DNA of 56,963 bases. It comes from Rhizoclosmatium globosum (taxonomy: Eukaryota > Chytridiomycota > Chytridiomycetes > Chytridiales > Chytriomycetaceae). The stretch spans positions 1 through 56,963 of the forward strand of contig MCGO01000233.1 of NCBI GenBank assembly GCA_002104985.1. Reading direction: 5' to 3'. The stretch's first letter is position 1. The number at the start of each line of letters is the position of its first letter. Position numbers and translations under genes: made by a program. Below the pieces are notes generated by a model. That model searched no databases. It saw only the letters and a list, made by a program, of their open reading frames with translations, and was not told the origin of the DNA. Shown here piece by piece: positions 43,197 through 55,192 of the stretch.

Positions 43197-45498
43197 TCAC
43201 GCTTGTGGCTGTGCATAGCTCAACGGCTGCTGATACTGCGCTTCATGCTGCTGCTGCTGCTGCTCACTCCCATACACTTCCTCATCAACTCTAGAACTTG
43301 TGGTCATCGCAACAGTAGTCTCGGGCAACCCAATATCCCATGGTTTACGCTTATACCGCAACCCACACGCATTGCAGAGCGTCTTGAGACCGTGTGGGCC
43401 CTTGCGCCATTCTCGACTCGCCGTGATTCCGCATTTTTTGCAGTGTCCTGGCTTGAGGGGACGCGATTTCGGGCCGTCGTCGTCGGCGGTGGCTGCATCG
43501 TCAGTCGATTGCGGTTGGGGCTGAGGTTGCTGTGAGGCTGTGGAGGCAGGGGGTGTAGAGTTGTTTGGTGCAGGAGAAGTGAATGGGGGTGAGATAGAGG
43601 TTGAAGACGAGGGAGGAGTCTGTTGGGGGTAGAGGTGGGAGTGAACGACTGGTATTTGTGCGTTGTGAGACTGTTGAGAGTAAGGAGGACGGTTCTGCGA
43701 TGTGGGTGGGGCATGTACTTGGACACGAAGTGGAGATGGTTGGTGAGGAGTTCCATAAGGTGTTGGTTGAGAGTGGTAGTGAGGATGATGATGTAGTTGT
43801 TGTTGCTGCTGCTGGTGCTGAAGCGGGAGTTTATAAGTTATTGTAGAGGATGATGTTTGTCCTGGGTGGTGATTACGTTGCGATGGAGGTCTATAACCTT
43901 GTTGTGATAATGATTGAGGACTCGGGGATTGCGATGAAACACTGCGAACAGCCGCAAGAAGAGGCGAAAGTGGATCTTCGGGAGTGTGAGATTGGTGTAA
44001 ATTACTTGCAGTCATTGTGCGGTGTTGCTTAGATAGTGGCAATTCGTGAGATCGTACAACCACTGGTGCCAGAGATGATGCGTATCTATCAAAGTGATGC
44101 TGTGGTAGAATCGACGAAATCGAGGGAATTTGTTGCGCACGCTTGGAGTCTTCATCTACTTCCCAAGGCCTAAAGGTCCGTTTTCCAGGAACGGGAGACT
44201 CACGAGTCCCTTCAGAAATAGGAGGAGATAACGACGCTGATGTGGAAATTTGAGAATTGCTTCCAACTCTGTCAAACGAGCGCGAAGAAGGCACTGGAGA
44301 CGATGAAGGTTGTGACAGGGGAAATCTTGTCATAACGAACAGCATTGACCGGAACTTTATGAAGAGCGATTCACATTCCAACGATTCATAATTACTGTTG
44401 CTGTTGGATCTGTGGTTCAACGTGAACATCTGAAACGAGTTGGAAAGTGGTTCTGTCATGTTGTTAAGCTTGCCCATTTCTTCATCATAGCAAACGAGAG
44501 CATCTGCATTAAGGTAATTCTTGGCAAATTCAATATGATTAAACCCATTAGGTGCAGTAGTAGTAGAAGAAGTAGTAGAAGTAGTAGAAGAACTAGGAGT
44601 AGTAGAAGTAGAAGTAGATTCAAACTGCCTTAAGGCTGATAATTTAGAAGGTGACGAGGTGTAGACTATATCTTGCGTTGTAGGATCCACAATAGTGAGA
44701 AACAAATTCGGTTTGGAAAAGATTGGCAGCTGGGCAGACGATTGTTTCTGCATCAAGTCACGAAGAGCAGCAAGATCTTTGGGAGAGAAGGCAGGACTTC
44801 GTTCAAGCACCGTATCTAATATATAGTTTTAGGGTTCCCAGTTTCGATCAATAAATGTCAAGTGGTTTGTGCTTGGCGTTTGGGTTTTTTGAAGGTGGAA
44901 GTGAAAATTTTTTGTTGTCAACTTACGATTGGGGGCGTGGACGAAGATCAGGAGACAGTCCCTCGATACAATGTTGAAGCCAATTTCAACGTCGATCCAC
45001 TTAATATCGTTCTCAGTGGGTAGAGGCATGACAGAGAGAGGGATAAAAGGCCTGACTTTGCAGTTGTTTCGTGAGGCGTTCAGAGAGAAGCGGCACCTGA
45101 GACAAAAACCAATATAGTGTCAGCTTCCAAAGCACCTGCCTAACCCTTGCGACTCACCGAACGGCACAGCCAGCAAGAGACTCCCTAGCACCCGACTTTG
45201 CAGCTGTGAGAAACTGGGCAAGTTCTTTAACGAGGGCAAAGACATCGTTTTGATGCACACACGAAAGCAGGGCCCCAGGAGCACCGCAATCGGACACTGA
45301 CGCCGGAGCAAGAACAAAGGACAGATTCGCATCAGTTGCAACGAGGGCCGCGAACGGAAGCGCTGCCTCTGTGTTCCCGTTCTCCGCCACTGCAACTGCA
45401 ACTGCAACTGCCGATGTCGATGTCGATGCCATCTCGCTGAGTTGTTGAATGCGCTCTGTCCCTGGCCCGGGTTCCTTCGCGTGCGATGACTCACTCAT
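43197..45498 (-). CDS. PAS-GATA transcription factor (white-collar-2-like)
   Basis: Exons 43197-44815, 44927-45096 and 45158-45498 give 709 aa. The N-terminal part forms a PAS-like fold (LPFAALVATDANLSFVLAPA, LLSCVHQNDVFALVKELAQF, then WIDVEIGFNI and LLIFVHAP). A second PAS-like stretch begins LPIFSKPNLFLTIVDPTTQD and is broken by Ser/Thr runs. A long Pro/Gln/Ser-rich region with a Gln run follows. The single GATA finger is CKKCGITASREWRKGPHGLK then TLCNACGLRYKRK (C-x2-C-x18-C-x2-C), the WC-2 type spacing. In fungi PAS-GATA proteins pair with a LOV photoreceptor for blue-light control. No LOV cysteine motif is visible here, so it would be the non-photoreceptor partner. An upstream in-frame ATG at 45642 is possible. 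Confidence 0.85.
43248..43263. repeat. CTG trinucleotide repeat (poly-Gln)
   Basis: A CTG run on the plus strand, read as CAG on the minus strand, encodes a Gln run near the C-terminus of the PAS-GATA protein. A longer GTA/GAA triplet tract at about 44553-44615 encodes Ser/Thr in the same gene. Confidence 0.8.
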
Positions 45499-46004
45499 CA
45501 GAAGTCCGTTGGTGGTCGGTGGTGCGCTCCTCAAAAGGTGATGATGTAAGTTGATGGGCTGGATCGAAGATCGAGGCCGGCCTTCTTCTGACGTGATTTT
45601 TTTTGTGGCCTTGAACAATTTTCGATTTCTTGTAAACTCCAATACGATTTGATTTCGGTGGCTTTCGCACGAAGTTTCTCGTTCACTTTCCGTTCATGAG
45701 CCTCTCTGCGATCTGGTCATGCGCTGCCGTGTCAGACTCAAATTCTTATCGAATGGATGGGCACGCACCCACGATTTTTCCGTTCAACAATGTCTCCATC
45801 ACCATTTTGAACACAAAGATTGAATTGACTAACGAGGTTCTGTGTTGACTGCGAGAAGCAGTGGTTCCACAAAATAATCTAAGTATCCGATTGATTATTG
45901 CAAACTACAAGCCCAATGTTTAGTAGTCAAAACTCAAATTTATTGCCCCTTGACTCTTTGGGAAAATACACATTCTCCACAACCTTGATCATTGGAGATT
46001 CTCT
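45499..46004. promoter_or_regulatory. 5' region of the PAS-GATA gene
   Basis: 506 bp upstream of the PAS-GATA start and downstream of the rhodanese stop, both genes on the minus strand. The frame of the PAS-GATA gene stays open to 45642. No clear TATA box or repeat is seen. Confidence 0.45.
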
Positions 46005-47226
46005 TCAGTATTCTTCTCTGTCACTGAAAGTCTTTCCAGCTGCAGTGACAATTGGCTTTCCGGCGCTCTTCCAAGCTCCGAATCCACCGACAAGAGAGTG
46101 CACGTTCTTGTATCCCATTTTTTGGAGAGTGTCGGCAGCCAAAATAGAACGTACTCCTCCAGCGCAGTACAAGACAATGTCGTCATGGGTATCTGGGACA
46201 TAGTGTTCCTTTTAAAGAAAATGAGTAAGCTTTGTTTGAAAATTAATAGAGACAGAAGAATGAGAAGTTGACTGAAGCATTGATTCAAGACCAAATGTGT
46301 TGCACTGGCTACTTCCCGCACCATCTGCTTCCGACATTGATGACCTCGTCTGCTGCACTCTAACGACTGCCATCATTTCAATCCTCGGTCCAACAAAGAA
46401 AGACAGCTTGGGAAATAAATCATTCCCACACTCACAATGTCTCTCTCAAGGTTTCCACGTCCAGTGTAGAAAGCGTGTGGAAGACGGCCTTCGTTCCATT
46501 CAGCAGTCTCTCTACGAAATCAAGGAGTTAGTAAAAGGTATGGCATTGATGCACAGGAATGATGGTGCAGATGGGTCTTGATCAGTTTCCTTCTAATTCC
46601 TCCCTATCGCATCATACATATTCATTTGATGAATATTGAGCACCATTCAGCTATCCGTTCCTTGTTCATACCCTTGCTCCAACAGCCCAAAAACCGCACA
46701 CGACCCCGTTCACGAACGCCCCACGATTAATTAAGAACATTGTGCAATTTCATAGCTTGAGGTGTGATAGGATGCATTCTCAATACGCACCGGACATCAA
46801 ACAAGTGGAAGGTGCTCTTTGGGCCTTCAGCCAAAGCGGCCGCAACATCCTGAACAGACACCTCCTTCACTGATCCTCTGAGTTTTTGAAGATGAGCCTG
46901 GAAGAGGCCGTTTGATGGCGCCTGCAAGGATTTATCCATGTATGGGCATGTATGATCATTTGATTTGATGGTTTTGGTGCGAGGCGAGGGCCAAGGATTG
47001 TATGTTATGGAAGATGAGAGCAGAATAAAGCCGTCGCGATATATATATTGGTGAGGTCGATGGGCAGGTAGATGGAGGACAAGAAGGTTAGTAAAATTGC
47101 ACAGGCCTGGGAAGGAGACCAATGGACGCCCTTCTCCCATGAGTCATTATCGAAACAGAAGATGCTTACGGATGCAGAGAACAAGCGAGCACTGGCGGGT
47201 CTCAACCGAGTAACAGATCTGAGCAT
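46005..47226 (-). CDS. Mitochondrial rhodanese-domain protein
   Basis: Exons 46005-46208, 46436-46511, 46791-46921 and 47170-47226 give 155 aa. The first exon is almost exactly a presequence (MLRSVTRLRPASARLFSAS). The single rhodanese domain reads STFHLFDVRETAEWNEGRLP, HAFYTGRGNLERDIEHYVPD, then the active-site loop LYCAGGVRSILAADTLQKMG with its Cys, and SLVGGFGAWKSAGKPI. All expected elements are present, so persulfide transfer (thiosulfate sulfurtransferase or a similar relay) in the mitochondrion is likely. The introns (227-279 nt) are much longer than most in this window. The domain is complete across the junctions, and no extra exon is needed inside the long introns. Confidence 0.9.
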
Positions 47227-47345
47227 CTTTTGTTGGGAGTCTCGAAAAAAGAAGAGAGAAACGAAAATGAATAAAAGTACATTACTCAAGTTAATCAAGT
47301 TAAAAGAAAAGCTACGCATAATGCAATAACACGCTCGTGGACTCT

Positions 47346-49145
47346 TCATTTTTCAACAGCCAGAATGTGCTTCTTGCGTTCTGCAACATATGGAACGGCT
47401 CCAGGTTTACTGTGTTTGCGCACCTTCTCCTCCTTCTTCTTACGGCTATCAAGCATAACGTGCTTCTTTTGAGTCGTAGAAACAATATTCTTTGGCAAGT
47501 GACGTTGCCTTCATGCAAAAGTAAGCAAAAGAAAAGAACCCCAAACCAACTCACCTATCGATTCTTTTAATCTCTGGCATGTGCTTATACCTCTCCTTCA
47601 AGGCTTTATTGTACTCCAACGCATTCTGCTGTCTTGGCGCCAACTAAAACGACGACGCAGTTAGCATCAAAACCTCGAAGTAAAGGGCAGATTAAACTCA
47701 CCGTTCCCATTTTCTCCGACGCATCCGCTTTCCATAGACGCATATTTCCATCGTCACTTCCAGAAATGACGTACTTGTCGTCCATAGTGAACTGAACACA
47801 GAACAAACGCTGCATACGTTTTGTGTGGTACACATCGCGAGAATGTCCTTCACGAGCGTTGAAGATTCGAAGCGTCTTGTCATATGATCCTGAGACGAGT
47901 TGCTGTCCGGTTGGAGAGTAGTCAACATCGAGACTATTGAAATGAGTTTAGTACAGTTTGTGATAGCTATGGAAATACATACACTGCTGATACATGGTCC
48001 TTGTGTACATTGATGGCTTTGTTGAGTTTACGCATGTCGAATGTGTACAAGTTGTGGTCTTCGTTGGCCTGTTTGCGTAAAGAAACAGTAAGAATCCCTC
48101 AAGCATTCATGCAAACAATAAGCTTCGACTCACGCAAGTAAAGTTGTAAGCTTCCATTGGGTTCCATGCAATTGCATTGGTTTGCAGAGCCATAATTGCC
48201 TTACTGATAGGAACGCTTGTCCTCAAGTCGTACAACGTAACAGTACGATCCGTTCCTGCACTCGCCAGAATATTTGTCTCCGTTTGGTTGAATCGAACCG
48301 TCATAATGGTCTCAGCACCCCACGACATGCTTTGAACTGGTTCGCTGCTTGTATGGTCCCAGATATCAATTTGTGTACTACTCGTTGCAAACACAGGCTG
48401 CGATCTATGATGCGATACTCCAGTGAAACTGTTCTTGAAGAGGTATGTTTGGATGGGATCTTTGCTGGCTCCGTCCCAGATTTTGACAACCTTGTCTTCA
48501 CCGACTGAGATGAAAGACTCGCTGTATGGTACGAAACAAAGTCCTCGAACAAACTGCTTGTGAGCAATCGAGCTCCATACTGTCTGCTTGTTTTGGAGGG
48601 ACCAGAGACGGATTTCTATGTGAATGAATATCAGTATTCCCGAAGCCTCCCTTTCCCACGTCCTTCATTCCAAACTACATACCACCATCAGCAGACCCAG
48701 AAATAAACTTTGTCAACGACGTAGGGTGTTTGGCCATACAATACACTCCATCTCGATGTCCATTCAACTGTCCAACAAATGGCTTCGCAAACAGTCTATC
48801 CATCTTGACGGCATTCAGTGCTCTTGTGTACTCTCTGGCTTTCTCGAAAGGATGCAGTTCGGGATTCAGGTTTCGTTGGAGCTTTTGAAGGTCTCCGGAT
48901 CGGGCACGGACATGGTCATCGTCTGACCGAGAGATTGTTTTGATTTTCTGGATAAGATGTGTTAAATAAGCATTGTTGGTATGAGAACAGCTGGTGAAGT
49001 TGGTTGTGTTGGGTTAGGTGGAGGGAAGCCCACACAGAAGTAGAAGCTCAAGCAACAGACACCAGGATTCAATACAAACGAACTGTAGAACTCCGTTTTC
49101 CTTGCAAGGTCCGGCGAAGATCGAAGAGGGGTTGAGAGTTACCAT
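47346..49145 (-). CDS. SOF1: SOF1/DCAF13, WD40 protein of the small-subunit processome
   Basis: Nucleolar U3 snoRNP factor for 18S rRNA processing. Exons 47346-47508, 47555-47643, 47702-47933, 47983-48068, 48134-48615 and 48683-48947 read in one frame. The N-terminus KIKTISRSDDDHV, then RNLNPELHPFEKAREYTRAL and MDRLFAKPFVGQLNGHRDGV, is diagnostic. Seven-blade WD repeats follow (GSADG...IRLW, VGEDKVVKIWDG, GTDRTVTLYDLR, GSYDKTLRIF, GSDDGNMRLWKA). The basic C-terminal Sof1 domain is HLPKNIVSTTQKKHVMLDSR then RKKKEEKVRKHSKPGAVPYV. Exon 48683-48947 lacks an ATG. The best solution is a first exon ending in ATG at 49143-49145, followed by GTAACT and a 195-nt intron. The protein would be 439 aa. Confidence 0.93.
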
Positions 49146-49212
49146 CTGCAAGAGTTCTGATTGGGAAACAAAAAACAAAAAAGAATTAACGAAAGTAACT
49201 ATTCTTCCACAT

Positions 49213-50492
49213 TCAAATATAATACTGGCGAAGGTTTGGAAAGTCAGACCTACGGAATGGAGTGGTCCATTGTACATCCACGCCGCTCAGGAACAGGAAC
49301 TGGAGATTCACCAAGTTTCGAATTTCAGCAGAGAAGTTGCCCGTCAAATTATTGTTTCCAATATCGAGAAATTCAAGACGAATAAGGCTCCAAAGTTCGT
49401 TTGGAATGGTTCCAGAGAGTGAGTTTTTCCCTAAATTCAAAATTCGAAGATTCTGTAGTTGACCGATTTCGGGAGGGATACGTCCGTCAAATAAGTTATT
49501 GTGCAGGTAAAGAACTTGCAGTGACGCCAGGTTGCCGATTTCGGGTGGAATGGGGCCAGAGAAGTTGTTACGATACAAATCCAATTCGCGTAGGTTAACG
49601 AGATAACCAATGTCAGCTGGAATGCATCCCGAGAGAGAATTACCACTCAAGTTAAGAACTTCCAGTCCTCGTAATCCACAGACCTCAACTGGAAGCGGCC
49701 CTACCAGACGAGCATCTAAACCTCTGTCATTAGAAATGTCGAAATACGAGTCTACAGCTTACATCCATCCATAATAATTTCTTTCAAGCATCCAAGTCTT
49801 CCCACTGCTTTGGGAATACAACCCTCGACTGAAGAGTTTGGACGTGTGAGAATATCATCTTCAGGCCACTCAATCTTGACACAGGTCTTTCGACAAGACT
49901 CGGCAAACACTTCTTGGAAAGATGGTGGCCAGGCGATCCAAAGTTTCAAATGCTCTTTGTTGAAAACACCCATTTCGCCCCCTCGAAAGAATATACTCAA
50001 GTTAAGGCGCGCAAAATGGGTGCTTAAAAGACAATCATTGAATGCTCGAGAGAGTCGCCGATATTTTAGCACTTGGGCGGGATGAATCCAGGCAAATAGT
50101 TTTGTAACGAGTTCCCGTGGAATAGAACACAACCGTGTGTAAAACTTTCGCGTTGGATTCTGTAACTGTAGTATATGCAAGCTCATTTGTCGCTGGGCAT
50201 GATAAAACTGCTGAAATGAGGACTGAAGGGGTTGAAGGCCAGCTACAACTTCGCGGTTGATGTCTTCTTTTGTCGCAGCCTCATCAATGCGCTTTTCGAG
50301 ACGGGTTTGAGATTCTTCGAGGCGAGCAAGACGAGTCTCGATAGCGTTTAGAGCAATGAGAATAGAATTCAAGGGGTTTCTTGCAAGGGTAGTCGGTGCT
50401 TCCACAAAACCTTCATACTGCTCGCAATGACTTGTCGCCGCGTGTGATTCAGTTAACGTATCGACGGCCAGACGTTGCCTTTTGGATATCAT
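49213..50492 (-). CDS. Coiled-coil/F-box-like/LRR protein
   Basis: Exons 49213-49715 and 49763-50492 (47-nt intron) give 410 aa. The start MISKRQRLAVD matches the MIS start of the related gene at 55914. A coiled coil follows (IALNAIETRLARLEESQTRL, EKRIDEAATKEDI). Then comes an F-box-like segment (SIPRELVTKLFAWIHPAQVL, KYRRLSRAFNDCLLSTHFAR). LRRs follow: VEGCIPKAVGRLGCLKEIIM, SGCIPADIGYLVNLRELDLY, SGPIPPEIGNLASLQVLYLH, DGRIPPEIGQLQNLRILNLG, SGTIPNELWSLIRLEFLDIG. There is no signal peptide. It may be a substrate adaptor of an SCF-type ligase or a scaffold; this is inference. Its stop lies 68 bp before the proposed SOF1 start on the same strand. Confidence 0.8.
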
Positions 50493-50822
50493 AGTTGCAG
50501 AAGGATTGAAACTGTTTTGAAATTGGGTTTTAACACTGAAATTGGCGGAAAATATGCAACCCTTGCATTCATAACCTTTCATAGCTGAACAGTCCATTCG
50601 TCGCATAAGCTTCCTCAAGAGTCTTGAAAATCATTTACAGTGTCAGAGATTCTTGCCTCTCTAGCGGCATGAAGTACGTCGACACATGGTTTCCTCCTCT
50701 TTTATGCTCCTTCTCCCACATTCCGCTATCTTCCTTACACGTTCATTCCCGAGGTGGCGTCAAAGAAATTGGGTGGTGTCAAATTTTGGCCGTCACAGAA
50801 ACCTCTCCCAAATCCAGCCAAT
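50493..50822. promoter_or_regulatory. Divergent region, coiled-coil LRR gene / membrane protein gene
   Basis: 330 bp between opposite-strand starts. No coding signal is seen. The upstream frame of the LRR gene stays open to 50618. No TATA box is obvious. Confidence 0.45.
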
Positions 50823-51901
50823 ATGAACGCTCTCTTCCAGGCGCATGATGCCATCATTTCATCGATCGGTCTGATTCGTCAAAAGGGATACGCTACTTAC
50901 CTCAGCCTTCCCCTTGGCTGGAGGCGATTTGCTCTTGACGTTTACCCTCACGCGGATGTTGCCTTCATGACCATTGCAGTTTTCCTCATGATGCAACGGT
51001 AACTATGTCTAATTGACAGCTATCTAATCTTCGTGATGCCTAATACTCGGTCGTTGCAGCTTCTGCCACCCTCCAACGTCGAAAAGCTTCCCATGGACCC
51101 GAGTGATAGTTGCCTTTGTTCTGTTTGCCCTTGTTGCTCTCGGAATGGCCTATCAGTTCTCGTGGATGCTTCTTGCCGAGTCTGCGAGCCACACAGCCTC
51201 AATCGTAGCGCAAGGTTACGATGCTGCTGAGGTTGAGTATGTCTCACCATTTGTCCTCTCGTTGCCAATGGACCTTGTCTTTGGATGGGGCCAGAAGAAC
51301 GTGACTGATTTGATTACTTCTCTTAAACCTGTTGCTGGCGTTGCACTTGAGAGGCAGATTGATGGAGTCAAGGCGTACCAGGCCTACCTTTGGTTGGACA
51401 CCTTCTTGGCGATCCCACTCTATGTTTTCATTCACAAGAGTCTTTTGGGTTGCTTTTACAATGACGAGGATTCATCTTTCTTTGCGTTGAGAGCTCCAAT
51501 TGTTTTGGTGGGTGAACGCCTCCTTTCATTGCCCTTCTGCATATGCTAATGAGAGACTCTTAGGGTGCCTTGGACTTTTATGAGAACATCGGTCACTTGG
51601 TTTCCACTTATGTTCAGATTCCTTTCCCTTCTGGATACTTGCACAAACTCACCAGTGCCAATCATGGAAAGTTCTTGCTTTTCATGGCCATCATTGGTTT
51701 GGAAGTGAGCGGATTCGTCAAAACTCTTGGAACAACTGTATCAGAAGAGATTGAGGTATGACTTCGTTTTGGTGGTCGGCGTTATTTAACATCTTTGTCT
51801 CTCAGACTGCTGGTTTGGCGAGCACCGTTTCAGCATCCCAGAAGAAGGGTGACGAGAAGCGAAAGGCTCGTTTGGAGAAGAAGGGAAAGAAGTCTGAGTA
51901 A
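50823..51901 (+). CDS. Multi-pass membrane protein, uncharacterised
   Basis: Exons 50823-50998, 51060-51507, 51564-51755 and 51806-51901 give 303 aa. The start is MNALFQAHDAIISSIG. Hydrophobic helices include ADVAFMTIAVFLMM, WTRVIVAFVLFALVALGMAY, YLWLDTFLAIPLYVFI and KFLLFMAIIGLEVSGFV, so at least four spans. The loops hold SLPMDLVFGWGQKN and ALDFYENIGHLVSTYVQI. The C-terminus is short and very basic (SQKKGDEKRKARLEKKGKK), cytosolic-type. There is no cleavable signal peptide. I do not recognise a family. The exon joins are in frame, and the introns (50-61 nt) are typical of this genome. Confidence 0.75.
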
Positions 51902-52129
51902 AGGTGTAATTAGGCATCGTTCTTTTTATTGTTTGTATTTGATGCGATCTATTTGGGCTGTATGATGAAAATAAACCCAATTATCTACATTTATTATAGA
52001 GAATGTGGTCGCGTCTGTGTGTCCCACGTGTGCGTTTGCAGCCCTTGTGTTGGCAAAGGCTCAACAAAAAGAGTCTTTCGCGCCACACATTCGCATTTCA
52101 GCAACCAAACTCATCTAACCGCTTCGAGT

Positions 52130-54640
52130 ATGATTGACCATATTCTCGGCCGTCCTTCAAATGGATGGAAGCGGACTGAAGTCATCCTCTTCTCGTTGGC
52201 AGCGTGAGTTCTGCATGTTCCACCTTTGAGGTTATAACCATCGAGGCATCACAAACAGAATCTCTATCATTCGAAGACATGGTTATGAACCCCCATTTCG
52301 CTGGATGAGAAAGTGGAACCACATTCTTTGTGAGTTGGTATTTGAAGAGCAGATGGATGTTGACAGCTTCGATAGCGTCTTTACCTGCTTGGAAGATTAT
52401 ACTCGGCACTCTAACTACTTCATACATTGCCAACCATGTGTTTTTGCTGCTCTTCCTCAATGGTGAAGGCGCCTGTCTAGATTTGATGTTGACGGGACTG
52501 ACATTTGCAAACAGCCCCAGAACCATTGGCCAGAATGTATACTCGAAACTTTTATCGAGCTGCTTGGTTTGTCACAGCCCTGGACGCAGGTTTCTTGACT
52601 GCCCACACTATCAAACCGAAATTCCTGCGTGACATTTGTTCTATCCTGTTCACTGGTTTCTACCTCTTCAACTTTGACAAGGCAGATGCGAAGGTAGTCC
52701 ATTTTTTTACTTTGAGCGTTAATAACGTTCTTCCAGCTCAAGAAATATCATGCGGCAATAACAGTTGATATGCTTCGAACATCTTGGAACAAAAAGTTAA
52801 ACCCATATCTTCAATTCGCAGCTCTTGGAGATACCGGAATTCTTGGAATCCGTCGTGATATCAAGATTATGAGACCAAGTCCTCCATCCCCCACAGCCTT
52901 CAAAAATGAACGCCAGCCATTCGGACCTGTTTCGGCTCGCCTCTTCTTCAGTGGCTCCGAACGCGATTTCAAACGCTCGAACACTCTTATTCTGCAAATT
53001 CCAGGAGGTGGTTTCGTAGCCATGCCCCCTACTGCACACGAAGACTATGTTTCCATTTGGGCTCGACGAACCAAAGTTCCGATCGTGTCTCTCGACTATG
53101 ATAAAGCTCCAGAAAAACCGTATCCTTGGGCTCTTGAACAATGCTTCGATGTTTATCGTGCAATCGTGGAAACGAATGGAGAAGCAATCGGCATGGAAGG
53201 ATGGTTTTCTGATGACGATCCAGATCATTATGGGAGAGTCAAAAAGAAACCACTCAAGATTGTACTTGCTGGAGACTCTGCGTATGTGAATTTTATATTG
53301 GTTTGTCAATCTTCATTCTCATTGATTGAATCTATAGTGGCGGAAACCTTTGTACTGCGGTCGTTTTGAAAATCTTGGATGGTTCAACTGGTATTGATGT
53401 GCGTCTTCCAAATGGACTAGTTATCATTTACCCCGCTTACAACTTTGATCCTGCTTGTTGGTAAGTTACTAATTCTTGGTCACTTGGTGTTGACAACATG
53501 AGTCAAGGTTGCCAAACAAGCATCGTGCCTTATTCAGATCAGCGTCAACAGTTTCAGCTCCACTGAACTCGTTTGTGCAAGTACGAGGAACCATAAAGCC
53601 GGAAACTCCGTTCCAACTTCCACCAGCTCCACGATCTATCAATGTCCTTAATGACAAAGTCGATCGAACTGATACGTGGTATAGGCGTACGTGGGAACTG
53701 ATTTGGGGGAGAATGACGAGTGGGCCAAGAATTCCGAGTGCATTGACCATGACCAGTCAAATGAGCTACTTTACAGATTTGATTATGCCTCCTGAAAGTA
53801 AGATTGTTGTTTTACAGATATTAATCTAATTCTAAATAACTAGTTATGCGAGCCATCTCATTGCTGTTGTTGGGCACAAGTCCAGTTGAGATTTCATTTG
53901 ACACCGACTATCTCCTCTGTCCAACCGTTGCACCTGACGAACTTCTCGCTCGTTTCCCCAAAATCCACTTTATTTGCGGTGAAAAGGATCCCTTCGTAGA
54001 TGATATGATCATCTTCGCCGAAAAGGTTCGCCACGCAAAATCAAAAGCTCAAAAAGAATGGGAACGAATGAAAGAAGTACGAGACTCTGTCACTAGTAGC
54101 AGAAGAGCAAGTAGTAGTGGCGGCGATCACGACGACTTTTTGTCAATGGATAAGGTGAAAGCAAACAACCGCGTTTCGTTTTCTACCTCCCCTCCAACGC
54201 CTCAAGCCTTCCATTCTCACTACGAAGCACTCAATAACGATCAGTTTGATAATCATATTTTCCATCTGGACCCGAACTCAATGGTCCAAGTGAAGATTTT
54301 GGAGGGTGTGTCACATGGATTCTTGATGATGCTTGCACTCCTTCCAGAAGCCAGACCCGCCACTCACTTGTGTGCGGACTGGTGTACTGAAATGTTGGAG
54401 GATGAAGAACTTGGCACTTCTGTGATGAACCCAGGATCTGTAACAGACTTGATGGCTATTGCTGAAGGTGGAGGACTTGTAGAAGATAGGACACGAATTT
54501 TGAAGGCTAAAGTGGAACAAGGAAAACCAAAGAAGGCGGCAACTACAGCTGCAAAGCTGCATCACACTAGTGTGTTTGCTGAGAATGTGCTGGAGAGACG
54601 GCGAACAACGTTGGCTGAAACTCATGACATTTCGGGATAA
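52130..54640 (+). CDS. Hormone-sensitive-lipase-type alpha/beta hydrolase
   Basis: Eight exons: 52130-52203, 52259-52329, 52376-52462, 52515-52693, 52737-53281, 53338-53460, 53508-53797 and 53844-54640. They give 721 aa. A membrane-associating head (IILGTLTTSYIANHVFLLLF; LRDICSILFTGFYLFNFDKA) precedes the hydrolase. The active site is visible: oxyanion-hole region LILQIPGGGFVAMPP, nucleophile elbow LAGDSAGGN formed across an intron, the acid Asp in GEKDPFVDD, and His in GVSHGF. The first motif has Pro where the HSL family usually has His (HGGG). A charged linker (SSRRASSSGGDHDD) between the last strands resembles the regulatory insert of HSL. It likely hydrolyses acylglycerol or sterol esters on membranes or lipid droplets. 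Confidence 0.88.
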
Positions 54641-55161
54641 TGTCTTGTTCGGTTATGGATTGATTCTTTTCTCATTTCTTTTCTTTCTTTTTTCCTTATA
54701 ATACATCTACTTTGAGTTACTCGATTTCCTTCTCCTTGAGTCACGATTCTTTCATGAATTTGGAACAAACTGAATCGGGCTTGCTAACTGCCAAGAGAAA
54801 GCTGTTATCGTGACTGGATATCTGAGGACATTTTGGTTTCAAATTGCACGCAAAGGTTTATTATACTAAGTAATTGTTCAAATATTATGTTGCTTCATTG
54901 AAGGCGACTCGATGGGAAAGTGGCGAAACGTTTGTGGAAATACCCATGTGAGTCAAAATGAGTGGTTATCGAACCAGCCAAAAAATTGTTTATGTCTTTC
55001 TCCGAGTCACGATCGGGTCCAAAAAGTCAAGATGACGCTGAAAAACCGTATCGCTTGAAATTGTATAAAGCAAGGCGTTGCGGAAGGGGAAGGACTCCAG
55101 GAAAAAGAACCAATCCACTTTCCACCAAGTACCACTACTACTACGCCGCTTTTAAAACGAA
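54641..55161. other. Intergenic, lipase 3' end to cyclin-like gene promoter
   Basis: About 520 bp without convincing coding sequence. A pyrimidine-rich tract follows the lipase stop. A TATA box at 55064-55069 probably serves the cyclin-like gene. Confidence 0.5.
55064..55069 (+). promoter_or_regulatory. Possible TATA box upstream of the cyclin-like gene
   Basis: TATAAA, 98 bp before an ATG at 55162. It would place transcription start near 55095. Confidence 0.4.
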
Positions 55162-55192
55162 ATGATTTATACACCAGCACATCCTGCGCCCC

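Noticed and set aside
52330..52366. A 37-nt intron in the lipase gene
   Set aside because: A 46-nt intron with the same donor and a GATAG acceptor at 52375 keeps frame and fits the intron sizes of this genome.
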